From NCBI GenBank assembly GCA_017458195.1, contig JAFTGI010000236.1, positions 1 to 39,094 of the forward strand: a DNA stretch of 39,094 nucleotides, written 5' to 3'. Origin of the DNA: Prevotella sp. GTDB lineage: Bacteria; Bacteroidota; Bacteroidia; Bacteroidales; Bacteroidaceae. Of the stretch, positions 19,297 to 26,809 are shown piece after piece (within the stretch, counting starts at the first letter, position 1; the number at the start of each line of letters is the position of its first letter). The notes beneath the pieces are model-generated. The model ran no database searches, was not told where the DNA came from, and was given only the letters and a program-made list of their open reading frames with translations. The position numbers and the translations under genes were made by a program.

Positions 19297-19316
19297 GTCG
19301 TGTTCCTTAGAATGTG

Positions 19317-19348
19317 CAAATGTAATAATAACTTACGACATGGCCAAA
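19317..19348 (-). promoter_or_regulatory. Promoter of aroA
   Basis: Minus-strand TACATTTG (19317-19324) and TTTG (19345-19348) are separated by 20 bp, matching the Bacteroidetes consensus. The start codon follows about 20 nt downstream of the -7 box. Confidence 0.65.
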
Positions 19349-19383
19349 TTTACCGTGCTAAAATATCTTATCTTCAAAACGAG

Positions 19384-19439
19384 AAATGGCGCTTCTTGAA
19401 AGTAATATAGGGGTATATTACCGTCAAGAAGCGCCATTT
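19384..19439. repeat. 56-bp composite hairpin with AATATAGGGGTATATT core
   Basis: Outer arms of 16 bp are perfectly complementary (19384-19399 and 19424-19439: GGCGCTTCTTGA with TCAAGAAGCGCC). Inside lies a second perfect palindrome with a GGGG loop (GTAATATA-GGGG-TATATTAC, 19402-19421). The same core occurs inverted at 25414-25433. No good T tail, so probably a mobile palindrome rather than just a terminator. Confidence 0.85.
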
Positions 19440-19468
19440 TATGACAAAAAACCCAAAATCGGGCCCCT

Positions 19469-21106
19469 TCAGTTGCGGCTGAGCGTCAGCTTCAGAACGG
19501 GGGCTATGCCGTTAGTCGGCACGGCGGGCAGACTGACCGTCAGACCGTCGGCCGTCTGCCGGAACGGAATGCGGCCGTGGCCCAGCAGTTGCACGCTTTT
19601 CACGCGCTGACCTCCCGTTGCCAGCGACCGGATGGTCAGCCGGGCGTCGTCGGGCCAGGCCAGTGCGATGGCATAGAGCGCCCGGCCCTTGGTGGTGAAG
19701 CGAATCTCGTCGGCCCCGGCCTTGGCGTAGGCGCCCTCGTTGAAGCCCTGTGCGTTGAGCTTGATGTCGCTGTCGGCGATGGGGCCCTCGCCGAACGTCG
19801 TCCAGGGACGGGTGCCGATGATGGCCTCGCTGTTCTGCCTCATCCATGAGCCAAACTCATCGAGAATGGCTTTCTCCTTCTCATCGAACGTGCCGTCGGC
19901 GCGCAGGGGCACGCTCAGCAGCAGGTTGCCATTTTTCGACACCACGTCGCAGAGCAGCTTGACGACCGTTGCGGCCGACTTGTAGCGGTTGCCTTCGTAG
20001 ATGGCGGTGTTGTAGTGCCAGCCGCCGATGCACGAGCACGACTGCCACGGCTCGTCGAGAATCTGGTTGGGGGCGCCGCGCTCCACGTCCCACACCATCG
20101 CCTGGCGCTGCTGGTCGTTGAGGATCTTGCCGAAGAGCACGGCCTCCAGCTTGCCGTTGTGCTGGGCGATGTTGCGGTTGTAGAAGTGGGCGGCAATCTT
20201 CAGACCGGCGTCGCTGAGGGGATAGAACGGCAGGACGGTCACGTCGAAGTAGAGCAGGTCGGGCGAGTAGCGGTTGATGACGTCGAGCGTGCGGTCGTAG
20301 AAATTCGTCACAAACGCCTCTGAGGGCTGGGCGGCCCCGTTCTCCCAGCCCCACTGACGGTGAATCATCCCGTCGGCCCAGGAGCCCTGGCTCAGCGGGT
20401 GATCCTGCTGATAGAGCATCTGCGGGTCCAGTCCTTCCCACCACTTGCCCTTGCCGTCGGCCTTTGTCAGCCGGCCGTCGTAGGGCACGCCCATCTTGTC
20501 GCCGCTGCGGTCGTAGCGCTGTGCCGGCTCATACCACGTCCAGGCGTGGTCGGCATGCAGGCTGACACCGAAGGGGAGCCCCGCCTTGCGTGCCGCAGCG
20601 GCCCACTCGGCCAGGATGTCGCGCCGCGGCCCGATGTTCTTCGAGTTCCATGGCTGGTACTTCGAGTCCCACAGGTCGAAGTTGTCGTGGTGGTTGCCTA
20701 AGGCAAAGAAATACTGCGCACCGAGCGACTTGTAATAGCTCACCAGCGAGTCAGCGTTCCACCGCTCGGCCTTGAACAGCGGCAGGATGTCCTTGAAACC
20801 GAACTCCGAGGGGTGGCCATAGTGCTCCACGTGGTACTTATAGGCACTGCTGCCCTCCTGATACATGCTGCGGGCCATCCAGTCGCCTGAGCCCTCGACG
20901 CACTGCGGTCCCCAGTGGGCCCAGATGCCGAACTTCGCATTGCGGAACCACTCGGGCGCCTCATACAGCCTGAGCGACTCCCACGTGGGTTCAAACCGTC
21001 CCGTCTGCATGGGCTCATGCGCCTCAGACACGGGCACCTTGTAGTCTTGTGCCGTCGCCGCCATGACCGACAGGCAGGCGGCCATCAGTAACATTCTTTT
21101 CTGCAT
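19469..21106 (-). CDS. GH29-family alpha-L-fucosidase, secreted
   Basis: 545 aa with signal peptide MQKRMLLMAACLSVMAATAQ. The GH29 (beta/alpha)-barrel is recognised by WFRNAKFGIWAHWGP (53-67), the GSGDWMARSMYQ segment, GNHHDNFDLWDS (137-148, substrate-binding His pair), the HADHAWTWYEP segment, and YSPDLLYFDVT, where D288 is the likely nucleophile. A C-terminal beta-sandwich follows from about residue 440. It hydrolyses terminal alpha-L-fucose from glycans. It starts 3 bp after the stop of the PL4 lyase gene, so the pair is one operon, probably for fucose-containing pectic or other plant polysaccharides. The exact linkage preference cannot be read from the sequence. Confidence 0.9.
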   Translation of the reverse strand: MQKRMLLMAACLSVMAATAQDYKVPVSEAHEPMQTGRFEPTWESLRLYEAPEWFRNAKFGIWAHWGPQCVEGSGDWMARSMYQEGSSAYKYHVEHYGHPSEFGFKDILPLFKAERWNADSLVSYYKSLGAQYFFALGNHHDNFDLWDSKYQPWNSKNIGPRRDILAEWAAAARKAGLPFGVSLHADHAWTWYEPAQRYDRSGDKMGVPYDGRLTKADGKGKWWEGLDPQMLYQQDHPLSQGSWADGMIHRQWGWENGAAQPSEAFVTNFYDRTLDVINRYSPDLLYFDVTVLPFYPLSDAGLKIAAHFYNRNIAQHNGKLEAVLFGKILNDQQRQAMVWDVERGAPNQILDEPWQSCSCIGGWHYNTAIYEGNRYKSAATVVKLLCDVVSKNGNLLLSVPLRADGTFDEKEKAILDEFGSWMRQNSEAIIGTRPWTTFGEGPIADSDIKLNAQGFNEGAYAKAGADEIRFTTKGRALYAIALAWPDDARLTIRSLATGGQRVKSVQLLGHGRIPFRQTADGLTVSLPAVPTNGIAPVLKLTLSRN

Positions 21107-21109
21107 ACG

Positions 21110-23050
21110 CTATTTCATGATTTTCCCAGTTTCGGTCTTTCCGCCTGCCGTCAGCCGGTAGACGTAGATGCCGCGGGGCAGCGCAAGGTCGGCCAGCGAC
21201 TGATATACACCCACGAGACGGCCGCTCAGCGTGTAGACGCGCAGCACCGACGGGGCCGAGGCGTCCAGACGGCTGTCGTCGATGGCCGAGGTGACGACGT
21301 CGCCCGCCTCCAGCTTCAGACAGTCGTACATGATGCCGCCGTTCTTGCCGATGCCGCTCATGGTGAGCGTCAGCGTGTTACGGCCCTGCTTCAGATAGCT
21401 GGCCTGGAACGTCTTCGTCAGCAGATGATGGCGGCCACCCAGCACGGCGCTGCGATAGATGCTCGCGTCGTTGGGCGACGGTGCCCAGTCGGTAATCTTG
21501 TGTCCGTTGAGGCTGACGGCCAGCTTGGGCGAGTTGGTCACGCCGGCGGCCGAGATGGTCAGATGGCCGAGCCCCGTGTACGTCTGAGGGCAGTCGAAAA
21601 GGACTGTCCACGTGCCGTTCTTGCACTGGGCGTAGTACCAGTCTTCGCTTTCGGTGCTCTCACCTGCGGTGAAGGTCAGGCTGGCGGGCACCTCCTCCCA
21701 GAGGCCGTAGGCACGGGCATGGTCGCTCAGCCGGTAGCCGTCGCTGAGGCGGTTGTTCTGTCCGATCTGCAGCACCTTGTGTTCATAGCAGGCGGGCGTC
21801 CAGTCGATGGTGCCCAGGTCGGTCTGCTCATCGCTGACCACGATGTCCTTCACCTGCAGTTCGTCGGTGACGTCGCCCTTCGTGGCATAGGCCCGCAAGG
21901 CGTAGCTGCCTTTGCGTACATTATTTATAGTAAAACGGCCCTCGCGGTCGGTCAGCGCCCAGAACATGTAGTCCTTGCCCTGATCCATCAGTTCGGCGTC
22001 GGGCTCAGCCAGCACCACCTGGATGGAGTCGCACGCCTGACCCGTCGTCACGTTGATGCGCCCGCTCACCGTGGCGCGGTCCAGCGGATACAGGTCGTTC
22101 TCGAACCACTCGAAGGGCCACTGCTGTTGCTGCTCGTGGGCCTCGCGCTTCGCGTCGGCGATGAGCGCCTCAGGGTCTTTGTCGGCCGAATAGTTCAGGT
22201 AGATGAAGAAGGGCCCGTAGAGCTTGCGCTCGCCCTCCTGGTAATACTGCGATGCCGAGCCGAGATGCTCGCCCTGCAGCATCTGGATGGTGATGGGCGA
22301 CTTGCCCGTGGCGTGCACCGTCAGCTCCTGCTTCATCGGGCCCCCGGGCATCCACTCGTGCGAGCAGGCAATATTCCACAGACCCACCTTCTGATTAGTG
22401 TGTATCAGACCGTGCACGCTGTCGAGCACCACGTAGTTGGCCCAGTTGTACTTGGTGTAGATGCTGCCGTCAGCCATCTGGTAGGTGGCATCCTGCACGT
22501 AGGCGGGATTGCTCGACGAGCCGTTCTCCACGGCGGTCATCTCGCTGTTCGAGGGAATCATTCCCCGCATCGAGTCGTCCACGTAGCCATTGAGCATCGA
22601 GGCGTTCAGGCGGGTACAGACGCGAGCCTCCTGCAACTGCAGGTCGCCCGACGTGGCGGTGCCGTTGGCAATGACATAGACGTAGATGCCGTTCACGCCC
22701 TTACGCATGATGTAGCCCTGCTGCCAGCGCAGGTCGTCGCTGGTGTTGGTGTAGAGCACCTCCGCGTAGTCGTCGGTCTGGCGCACAATCTCCGCCTTGC
22801 CGGGGTTGAGGGCCTTGTTGCCGGGCCCCTTGCAGGTGTAGTCGAAGTAGATGCCGGCGCTGCCCAGTAGGTTGATGCCCTTGTAGGTCAGCTGGTCGGC
22901 CCGCCCGTTGGAGCCGATGTGCAGCGTGACGACGCCGTTCTTCAGCGTGGCCTCGCGGTTGCTGCTCAGCGTGGCCGTGACGTTTGACTGTGCCTTGACC
23001 GTCAGTCCGGCTGACAGCAAAAGCATGATGACGAACAGTTTCCTTTTCAT
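21110..23050 (-). CDS. Rhamnogalacturonan lyase, polysaccharide lyase family 4, with T9SS sorting tail
   Basis: 646 aa. Signal peptide MKRKLFVIMLLLSAGLTVKA. Residues about 22-330 form the PL4 catalytic beta-sandwich (NGVVTLHIGSNGRADQLTYK, KYNWANYVV, HGLIHTNQKVGLWNIACSHE, WMPGGPMKQELTVH). About 345-425 is the FnIII-like domain (VSGRINVTTGQACDSIQVVL ... GRFTINNVRKGSYALRAYA). About 430-590 is the C-terminal carbohydrate-binding-like domain (YGLWEEVP; LTISAAGVTNSPKLAVSLNG). The end (about 590-646: LRVYTLSGRLVGVYQSL ... LPRGIYVYRLTAGGKTETGK) is a type A sorting domain. The enzyme cleaves the rhamnose-galacturonic acid backbone of RG-I by beta-elimination. A -7 box (23082-23089) precedes it and the fucosidase follows after 3 bp. 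Confidence 0.9.
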   Translation of the reverse strand: MKRKLFVIMLLLSAGLTVKAQSNVTATLSSNREATLKNGVVTLHIGSNGRADQLTYKGINLLGSAGIYFDYTCKGPGNKALNPGKAEIVRQTDDYAEVLYTNTSDDLRWQQGYIMRKGVNGIYVYVIANGTATSGDLQLQEARVCTRLNASMLNGYVDDSMRGMIPSNSEMTAVENGSSSNPAYVQDATYQMADGSIYTKYNWANYVVLDSVHGLIHTNQKVGLWNIACSHEWMPGGPMKQELTVHATGKSPITIQMLQGEHLGSASQYYQEGERKLYGPFFIYLNYSADKDPEALIADAKREAHEQQQQWPFEWFENDLYPLDRATVSGRINVTTGQACDSIQVVLAEPDAELMDQGKDYMFWALTDREGRFTINNVRKGSYALRAYATKGDVTDELQVKDIVVSDEQTDLGTIDWTPACYEHKVLQIGQNNRLSDGYRLSDHARAYGLWEEVPASLTFTAGESTESEDWYYAQCKNGTWTVLFDCPQTYTGLGHLTISAAGVTNSPKLAVSLNGHKITDWAPSPNDASIYRSAVLGGRHHLLTKTFQASYLKQGRNTLTLTMSGIGKNGGIMYDCLKLEAGDVVTSAIDDSRLDASAPSVLRVYTLSGRLVGVYQSLADLALPRGIYVYRLTAGGKTETGKIMK

Positions 23051-23081
23051 TGTTTCATTAGCAGTTAGTTTATTTAGACCG

Positions 23082-23089
23082 CAAAGTTA
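23082..23089 (-). promoter_or_regulatory. -7 element upstream of the PL4 gene
   Basis: Minus-strand TAACTTTG about 32 bp upstream of the start at 23050. The nearest TTTG (23113-23116) is 23 bp away, longer than the usual 19-20. Confidence 0.45.
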
Positions 23090-23162
23090 CGAAATAATTT
23101 TGGAATATCCGTCAAAAAGGGCTGACTATCTTTGCACGCTGAACAAATGAAATGAGGGTGCG

Positions 23163-23259
23163 GTCAAAAAAAGAAAGAAATTCCCGTAATTACCATAATG
23201 ACAGCTGCGCCGGGTGGCTACCTCAAATAATTATGGTAATTACGGAAATTTCTTTCCTT
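23163..23259 (-). terminator. Long stem-loop terminator after metY
   Basis: A 29-nt arm (23171-23199) pairs with a 30-nt arm (23230-23259) with one bulge and one G-U-type mismatch (inner arms CGTAATTACCATAAT and ATTATGGTAATTACG). A 30-nt loop separates them. On the minus strand, the direction of metY, the stem is followed by a T-rich tract ending in seven T. The stem is much longer than needed for termination. Confidence 0.75.
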
Positions 23260-23276
23260 AGTTTATACTCAGGTTA

Positions 23277-24566
23277 CTAAACCTTGTCGAGCGCCTGCGA
23301 GAGGTCGTCGATGATGTCGTCGATGTGCTCGGTGCCGATGGAGAGGCGCACGGTCGAGGGCGTGATGTGCTGCTCGGCGAGTTCCTCGGGCGACATCTGC
23401 GAGTGGGTCGTCGTGTAAGGATGGATGACGAGGCTCTTCACGTCGGCCACGTTGGCCAGCAGCGAGAAGATCTGGAGGGCGTCGATGAAGCGCCAGGCCT
23501 CCTCCTGACCGCCCTTGATCTCGAAGGTGAAGATCGAGCCGCCGCCCTGCGGGAAGTACTGCTTGTAGAGCTCATGGTCGGGATGCGAGGGCAGCGAGGG
23601 GTGGTTGACCTTGGCCACCTTGGGGTGCTTGGCCAGGAAGTTGACCACCTTGATGGCGTTCTCGACGTGGCGCTCCACGCGCAGCGACAGCGTCTCGAGG
23701 CCTTGCAGCAGGATCCAGGCGTTGAAGGGCGAGATGGCGGCGCCGGTGTCGCGCAGGATGACGGCACGGATGCGCGTCACGAAGGCGGCGGCACCGGCCA
23801 CGTCGGCGAAGACGGCGCCGTGGTACGACGGGTCGGGCTTGGCCAGTGTGGGGAACTTGTCGGCATTAGCCTTCCAGTCGAAGGTGCCGCCGTCGACGAT
23901 GACGCCTCCGAGTGACGAACCGTGGCCGCCGAGGAACTTCGTGGCCGAATGGAACACCACGTCGGCGCCGTGCTCGATGGGACGGATGAGGTAGGGCGTG
24001 CCGAAGGTGTTGTCGACGATGAGGGGGACGTTGTGGCGATGGGCCACGGCAGCCACGCCGTCGAGGTTGGTCACGTCGCTGTTCGGATTACCGAAGGTCT
24101 CGACGAAGACGGCCTTCGTGTTGGGCTGGATGGCGGCTTCGAGGGCCTCGAGGTCGTTCACGTTGACGATGGTGTTGGTGATGCCCTGCGTCGTCAGCGT
24201 GTGGGTGATGAGGTTGAACGAACCGCCGTAGAGGTTGTCGGCAGCCACGACGTGGTCGCCGGCCTGGGCGATGTTCTGCAGGGCATACGTGGCGGCAGCG
24301 GCGCCCGAGGCGACGGCCAGTCCGGCCACGCCACCCTCGAGGGCTGCCACGCGGTCCTCGAAGACACCTTGGGTCGAGTTGGTCAGTCGGCCGTAGATGT
24401 TGCCCGGGTCGCGCAGACCGAAGCGGTCGGCTGCATGCTGTGAATTACGGAACACGTAGCTGGTGGTCTGATAGATGGGCACGGCGCGCGCGTCGGTAGC
24501 GGGGTCGGGCTGCTCTTGTCCTACGTGAAGTTGAAGGGTCTCGAAATGCAATTTTTTCTGTGCCAT
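23277..24566 (-). CDS. metY: O-acetylhomoserine aminocarboxypropyltransferase (OAH sulfhydrylase)
   Basis: 429 aa from the ATG at 24566 (MAQKKLHFETLQLHVGQ); the longer in-frame start at 24602 overlaps the promoter and is rejected. PLP fold type I Cys/Met metabolism enzyme: SGAAAATYALQNIA, YGGSFNLI, the VDNTFGTPYLIRP segment and the PLP lysine K210 in SATKFLGGHGSS. Length and the long insert after the lysine favour OAH sulfhydrylase over cystathionine synthase. It makes homocysteine from O-acetylhomoserine and sulfide. It is transcribed divergently from an Lrp/AsnC regulator, a likely local controller, and ends in a strong hairpin. Confidence 0.93.
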   Translation of the reverse strand: MAQKKLHFETLQLHVGQEQPDPATDARAVPIYQTTSYVFRNSQHAADRFGLRDPGNIYGRLTNSTQGVFEDRVAALEGGVAGLAVASGAAAATYALQNIAQAGDHVVAADNLYGGSFNLITHTLTTQGITNTIVNVNDLEALEAAIQPNTKAVFVETFGNPNSDVTNLDGVAAVAHRHNVPLIVDNTFGTPYLIRPIEHGADVVFHSATKFLGGHGSSLGGVIVDGGTFDWKANADKFPTLAKPDPSYHGAVFADVAGAAAFVTRIRAVILRDTGAAISPFNAWILLQGLETLSLRVERHVENAIKVVNFLAKHPKVAKVNHPSLPSHPDHELYKQYFPQGGGSIFTFEIKGGQEEAWRFIDALQIFSLLANVADVKSLVIHPYTTTHSQMSPEELAEQHITPSTVRLSIGTEHIDDIIDDLSQALDKV

Positions 24567-24599
24567 ATCTTTTAATTTTTTTGGTTGGTTTTCTGGGTG

Positions 24600-24631
24600 C
24601 AAAGTTACAAACTTTAGAAATATCTACCAAA
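24600..24631 (-). promoter_or_regulatory. Promoter of metY
   Basis: Minus-strand TAACTTTG (24600-24607) with TTTG (24628-24631) 20 bp upstream. The -33 box is 4 bp from the -33 box of the divergent lrp-type gene. Confidence 0.75.
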
Positions 24632-24635
24632 TGTT

Positions 24636-24666
24636 TTTGAAAGTTCGGAAAAAATAGCTAACTTTG
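24636..24666 (+). promoter_or_regulatory. Promoter of the Lrp/AsnC regulator
   Basis: TTTG (24636-24639) and TAACTTTG (24659-24666) with a 19-bp spacer, a full consensus match. The ATG is at 24743, leaving a leader of about 70 nt. Confidence 0.8.
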
Positions 24667-24742
24667 CACGCGAAAGCAAAATAAACGTCTGAATAGACCG
24701 CTCTGACGATGTCTTGACAGAATAATTTTCCAAGCCAAACGT

Positions 24743-25204
24743 ATGGAACAGCTCGACCAAACCGACCTGCAGATCCTCCGGACCCTGCAAAACGACGCAA
24801 AACTGACCACCAAGGAGCTCGCAGCTGCCGTCAACCTGACTCCGACGCCCGTCTTTGAGCGCCAGAAACGACTGGAGCGGCAGGGGTTCATCCGCCGCTA
24901 CGTGGCCGTGCTCGACGCCGAGAAGCTCGACCGCGGGCTGATCGTCTTCTGCCACGTGAAGCTGCGCCACATGAACCGCGACATTGCCGCCGACTTCGAG
25001 ATGCGCATTAAACAGATAGCCGAAGTCACCGAGTGCTACAACACCAGCGGTAACTTCGACTATATATTAAAAGTTCATGCGCGCGACATGAAGCAATATC
25101 AGGAGTTCGTCATCAACAAGCTCGGCACCATCGACTCCCTCGGCTCGCTCGAGAGCACCTTCGTCATGAACGCCGTCAAGCACGATTTCGGCATCAACAT
25201 CTGA
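24743..25204 (+). CDS. Lrp/AsnC family transcriptional regulator
   Basis: 153 aa, standard family length. N-terminal winged helix-turn-helix at about 5-60 (LDQTDLQILRTLQNDAKLTT, then KELAAAVNLTPTPVFERQKR and LERQGFIRRYVAVLD), followed by the RAM/Lrp effector domain (ECYNTSGNFDYILKVHARDM, then SLGSLESTFVMNAVK). Members sense amino acids and bind DNA as octamers. Its position back-to-back with metY, with -33 boxes 4 bp apart, makes metY and autoregulation the obvious targets, but that is inference. Confidence 0.95.
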   Translation: MEQLDQTDLQILRTLQNDAKLTTKELAAAVNLTPTPVFERQKRLERQGFIRRYVAVLDAEKLDRGLIVFCHVKLRHMNRDIAADFEMRIKQIAEVTECYNTSGNFDYILKVHARDMKQYQEFVINKLGTIDSLGSLESTFVMNAVKHDFGINI

Positions 25205-25329
25205 CCGACATGACGTCGTTAATAGTAGAATTGATTATCTCGTTCTCCCCGTTATGGATATAGTTCTTGACTTTCGTTGATTTTTTCTTATTGGAATTTT
25301 CCGATAAAGATATGTGGATTTTTACGGCT

Positions 25330-25541
25330 CAGTCCGAAAAGCCGGTTGCAGAAGATGCGGTTCTCAACTGGCAAATCAACGTCACTTTGATTACAAAACG
25401 GTGCTTTTCGGAACCAATATACCCCTATATTGGTCTCGAGAAGCACCGCTTCTTGACTCGAGAAGCACCGTTTCTTGACTCGAGAAGGACCGCTTCTCCG
25501 ACAGAGAAGGACCGTTTTGTTTCAACCGGTTATTCGGACTG
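25330..25541. repeat. 212-bp hairpin/tandem-repeat element with imperfect terminal inverted repeats
   Basis: Imperfect 19-bp inverted repeats (25330-25348 and 25523-25541, 17/19 matching) bound the element. Within it is an AATATA-CCCC-TATATT hairpin (25414-25433), the same core as at 19402-19421 but inverted, flanked by a CGGTGCTTTTCG arm. Four tandem 22-bp units (25435-25522, CTCGAGAAGCACCGCTTCTT-type) follow, any of which can pair with that arm. The stretch 25205-25529 contains no convincing gene. It looks like a MITE or composite palindromic element. Confidence 0.7.
25435..25522. repeat. Four 22-bp tandem repeats
   Basis: Units start at 25435, 25457, 25479 and about 25501. Core CTCGAGAAGCACCG is followed by CTTCTTGA; the last unit is degenerate (ACAGAGAAGGACCG). 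Each contains a near-palindromic GAAGNACCGCTTC. Confidence 0.85.
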
Positions 25542-25724
25542 GTCCGATATTCCTTGATATGCGGCAGTTGCTTTGAGAAGTGCATTAATACTTTTTTCAA
25601 TTACTCCCTTATAGTCAGATTTTTCTATGGTAACTATCTTCGACGAACTTTGGCCATTCCAGTCGGTGGTTTTAATTCTTGCCTTCATATCATTCTCGTA
25701 TAGATTGATTCGAAGATTGACCAT
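25530..25724 (-). CDS. Possible small protein (64 aa), unknown
   Basis: MVNLRINLYENDMKARIKTT is followed by a basic, Ser/Lys-rich sequence ending GISDQSE. No family recognised. It lies between the repeat element and the comM remnant in the AT-rich island, with its last codons in the repeat element's right edge. The composition is plausible for a real protein, but there is no clear promoter and it may be a fragment of a larger lost gene. Confidence 0.3.
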   Translation of the reverse strand: MVNLRINLYENDMKARIKTTDWNGQSSSKIVTIEKSDYKGVIEKSINALLKATAAYQGISDQSE

Positions 25725-25744
25725 TAGAAAGCTGAGTAAGTCTT

Positions 25745-25927
25745 TTATATTCCTCTTTCAGCCCAGTCGCCGCGGTCAAGGTTGCGGTAGCCGATGGCTT
25801 CACTGGGTTCGCCGGGCTGCATCTTCGAGAGCTCGGCAAAGGGCACGGCCTGAATCTCGCAGTGGATGTCGATACTGCCGGAGATTATATAACCCCGTAT
25901 CTTACTCAGGTTTTGAATCGTCCTCAT
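25745..25927 (-). pseudogene. Truncated, internally deleted duplicate of the comM 3' end
   Basis: Translation reads SIDIHCEIQAVPFAELSKMQ ... GEPSE then directly AIGYRNLDRGDWAERGI and stop. Both halves match the intact comM protein at 27353-28900, with about 84 residues between them deleted and a smaller deletion (PLLDR to S) further upstream. DNA matches are 25745-25801 to 27353-27409 and about 25801-25875 to 27673-27747. Several differences are synonymous, so the copy is not a recent exact duplication. It lies 1.6 kb from comM beyond two accessory genes. Its upstream end overlaps the 3' end of the BRO-N gene. Confidence 0.85.
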
Positions 25928-26768
25928 CTTTAAGCATGCCTTTCTTCTTATTCAACAATAGCCCATCCTTGGCATTCATCGGCGACACTACAGGTTTTCC
26001 GGTCTTGGCTTCAAGTTCCATACGAGCATTGCGGGCAATCTCTCCACCTTGGCGGGCGACATCCATGTGGTCGCCAAATGTCTTAGGGTCTTGACTTTCT
26101 GAGATTTCCTTGGTGGACAGCTCTGCCAGCATATTCATCACCAGTTCGCGATTGGTCATGTTGTCACGCAGGTTCTCTTTCTTCAGCCCTTTGAACTTCT
26201 TGTATTCCCGTGCAGTCATGCCTGCCCAAGTATGATAGATGATGTCCGTCAGCGTGGCAAACTGTACTCCTTCTTCCAGTCCCCTGCGCTTCCACTCGTC
26301 AGTCAGGTCTTTGCGTATCTCTATAGATTTCAGTCTTTGGTTAATCCAATTATCGGAATAGCCCAGCCGCTTGTAGTCCGCCAATGCCTGTTGTATTCCA
26401 AGTTCTGGGTCTTGCATCTGGTCAAGGCGTTGAGCTGCCACCAGAGCCATCCATTGCTTGAATGGTTCTGCCTTTGGCGATGGAATGGACTGGATAAGTC
26501 GGAAAAGTTGCTCTGTATCAGCGACATCCGTCTTACGCATCTTACCGTCTTCGGCCTGCAATTTCAACTGGTTACAATTTGTAACCGTTTCATTGCCTTC
26601 GTTCTTTAATCTGTGCTTCAGCACTTTCCAGTAGTTTCTCGGATTGGGACTATCCGTTAATACCGCTACGACATCAACTATAGAGAAATACCACTTCTCC
26701 TCCACGTCATCATACACGGCGCGAACCTTTTTCTCTTCAAAGAGTTTTATCTGATTGAACTTAGTCAT
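25902..26768 (-). CDS. BRO-N / DinD-like protein
   Basis: 288 aa. The N-terminal 110 residues form a BRO-N (phage antirepressor type) domain: IKLFEEKKVRAVYDDVEEKW, then YFSIVDVVAVLTDSPNPRNY and WKVLKHRLKNEG. The C-terminal half (GMTAREYKKFKGLKKENLRD, NMTNRELVMNMLAE, and GGEIARNARMELEAKTGKPV followed by VSPMNA) matches the layout of DinD-type proteins. E. coli DinD is an SOS-induced inhibitor of RecA filaments; this similarity is by motif pattern only. Base composition is more AT-rich than the core genes, consistent with the accessory island. Its 3' end overlaps the comM remnant. Confidence 0.75.
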   Translation of the reverse strand: MTKFNQIKLFEEKKVRAVYDDVEEKWYFSIVDVVAVLTDSPNPRNYWKVLKHRLKNEGNETVTNCNQLKLQAEDGKMRKTDVADTEQLFRLIQSIPSPKAEPFKQWMALVAAQRLDQMQDPELGIQQALADYKRLGYSDNWINQRLKSIEIRKDLTDEWKRRGLEEGVQFATLTDIIYHTWAGMTAREYKKFKGLKKENLRDNMTNRELVMNMLAELSTKEISESQDPKTFGDHMDVARQGGEIARNARMELEAKTGKPVVSPMNAKDGLLLNKKKGMLKDEDDSKPE

Positions 26769-26809
26769 ACCTTAATATATATTACCTAAACATTAACTTC
26801 CTAATCTGC

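Noticed and set aside
21425..22870. Plus-strand open frame (481 codons) opposite the PL4 gene
   Set aside because: Antisense shadow; the PL4 frame has clear family motifs, while this one shows only Val/His/Arg/Gly-rich sequence.
23125..23160. Plus-strand TATCTTTG near 23127 as a promoter of a hidden gene
   Set aside because: No -33 element at proper spacing and no open frame longer than a few codons follows before the metY terminator.
25330..25541. Tandem 22-bp units as a CRISPR array
   Set aside because: Units are contiguous with no unique spacers and no cas genes are nearby.
25267..25557. Plus-strand open frame of 96 codons downstream of the Lrp-type gene
   Set aside because: It reads straight through the hairpin and tandem repeats; the translation is repetitive and matches nothing.
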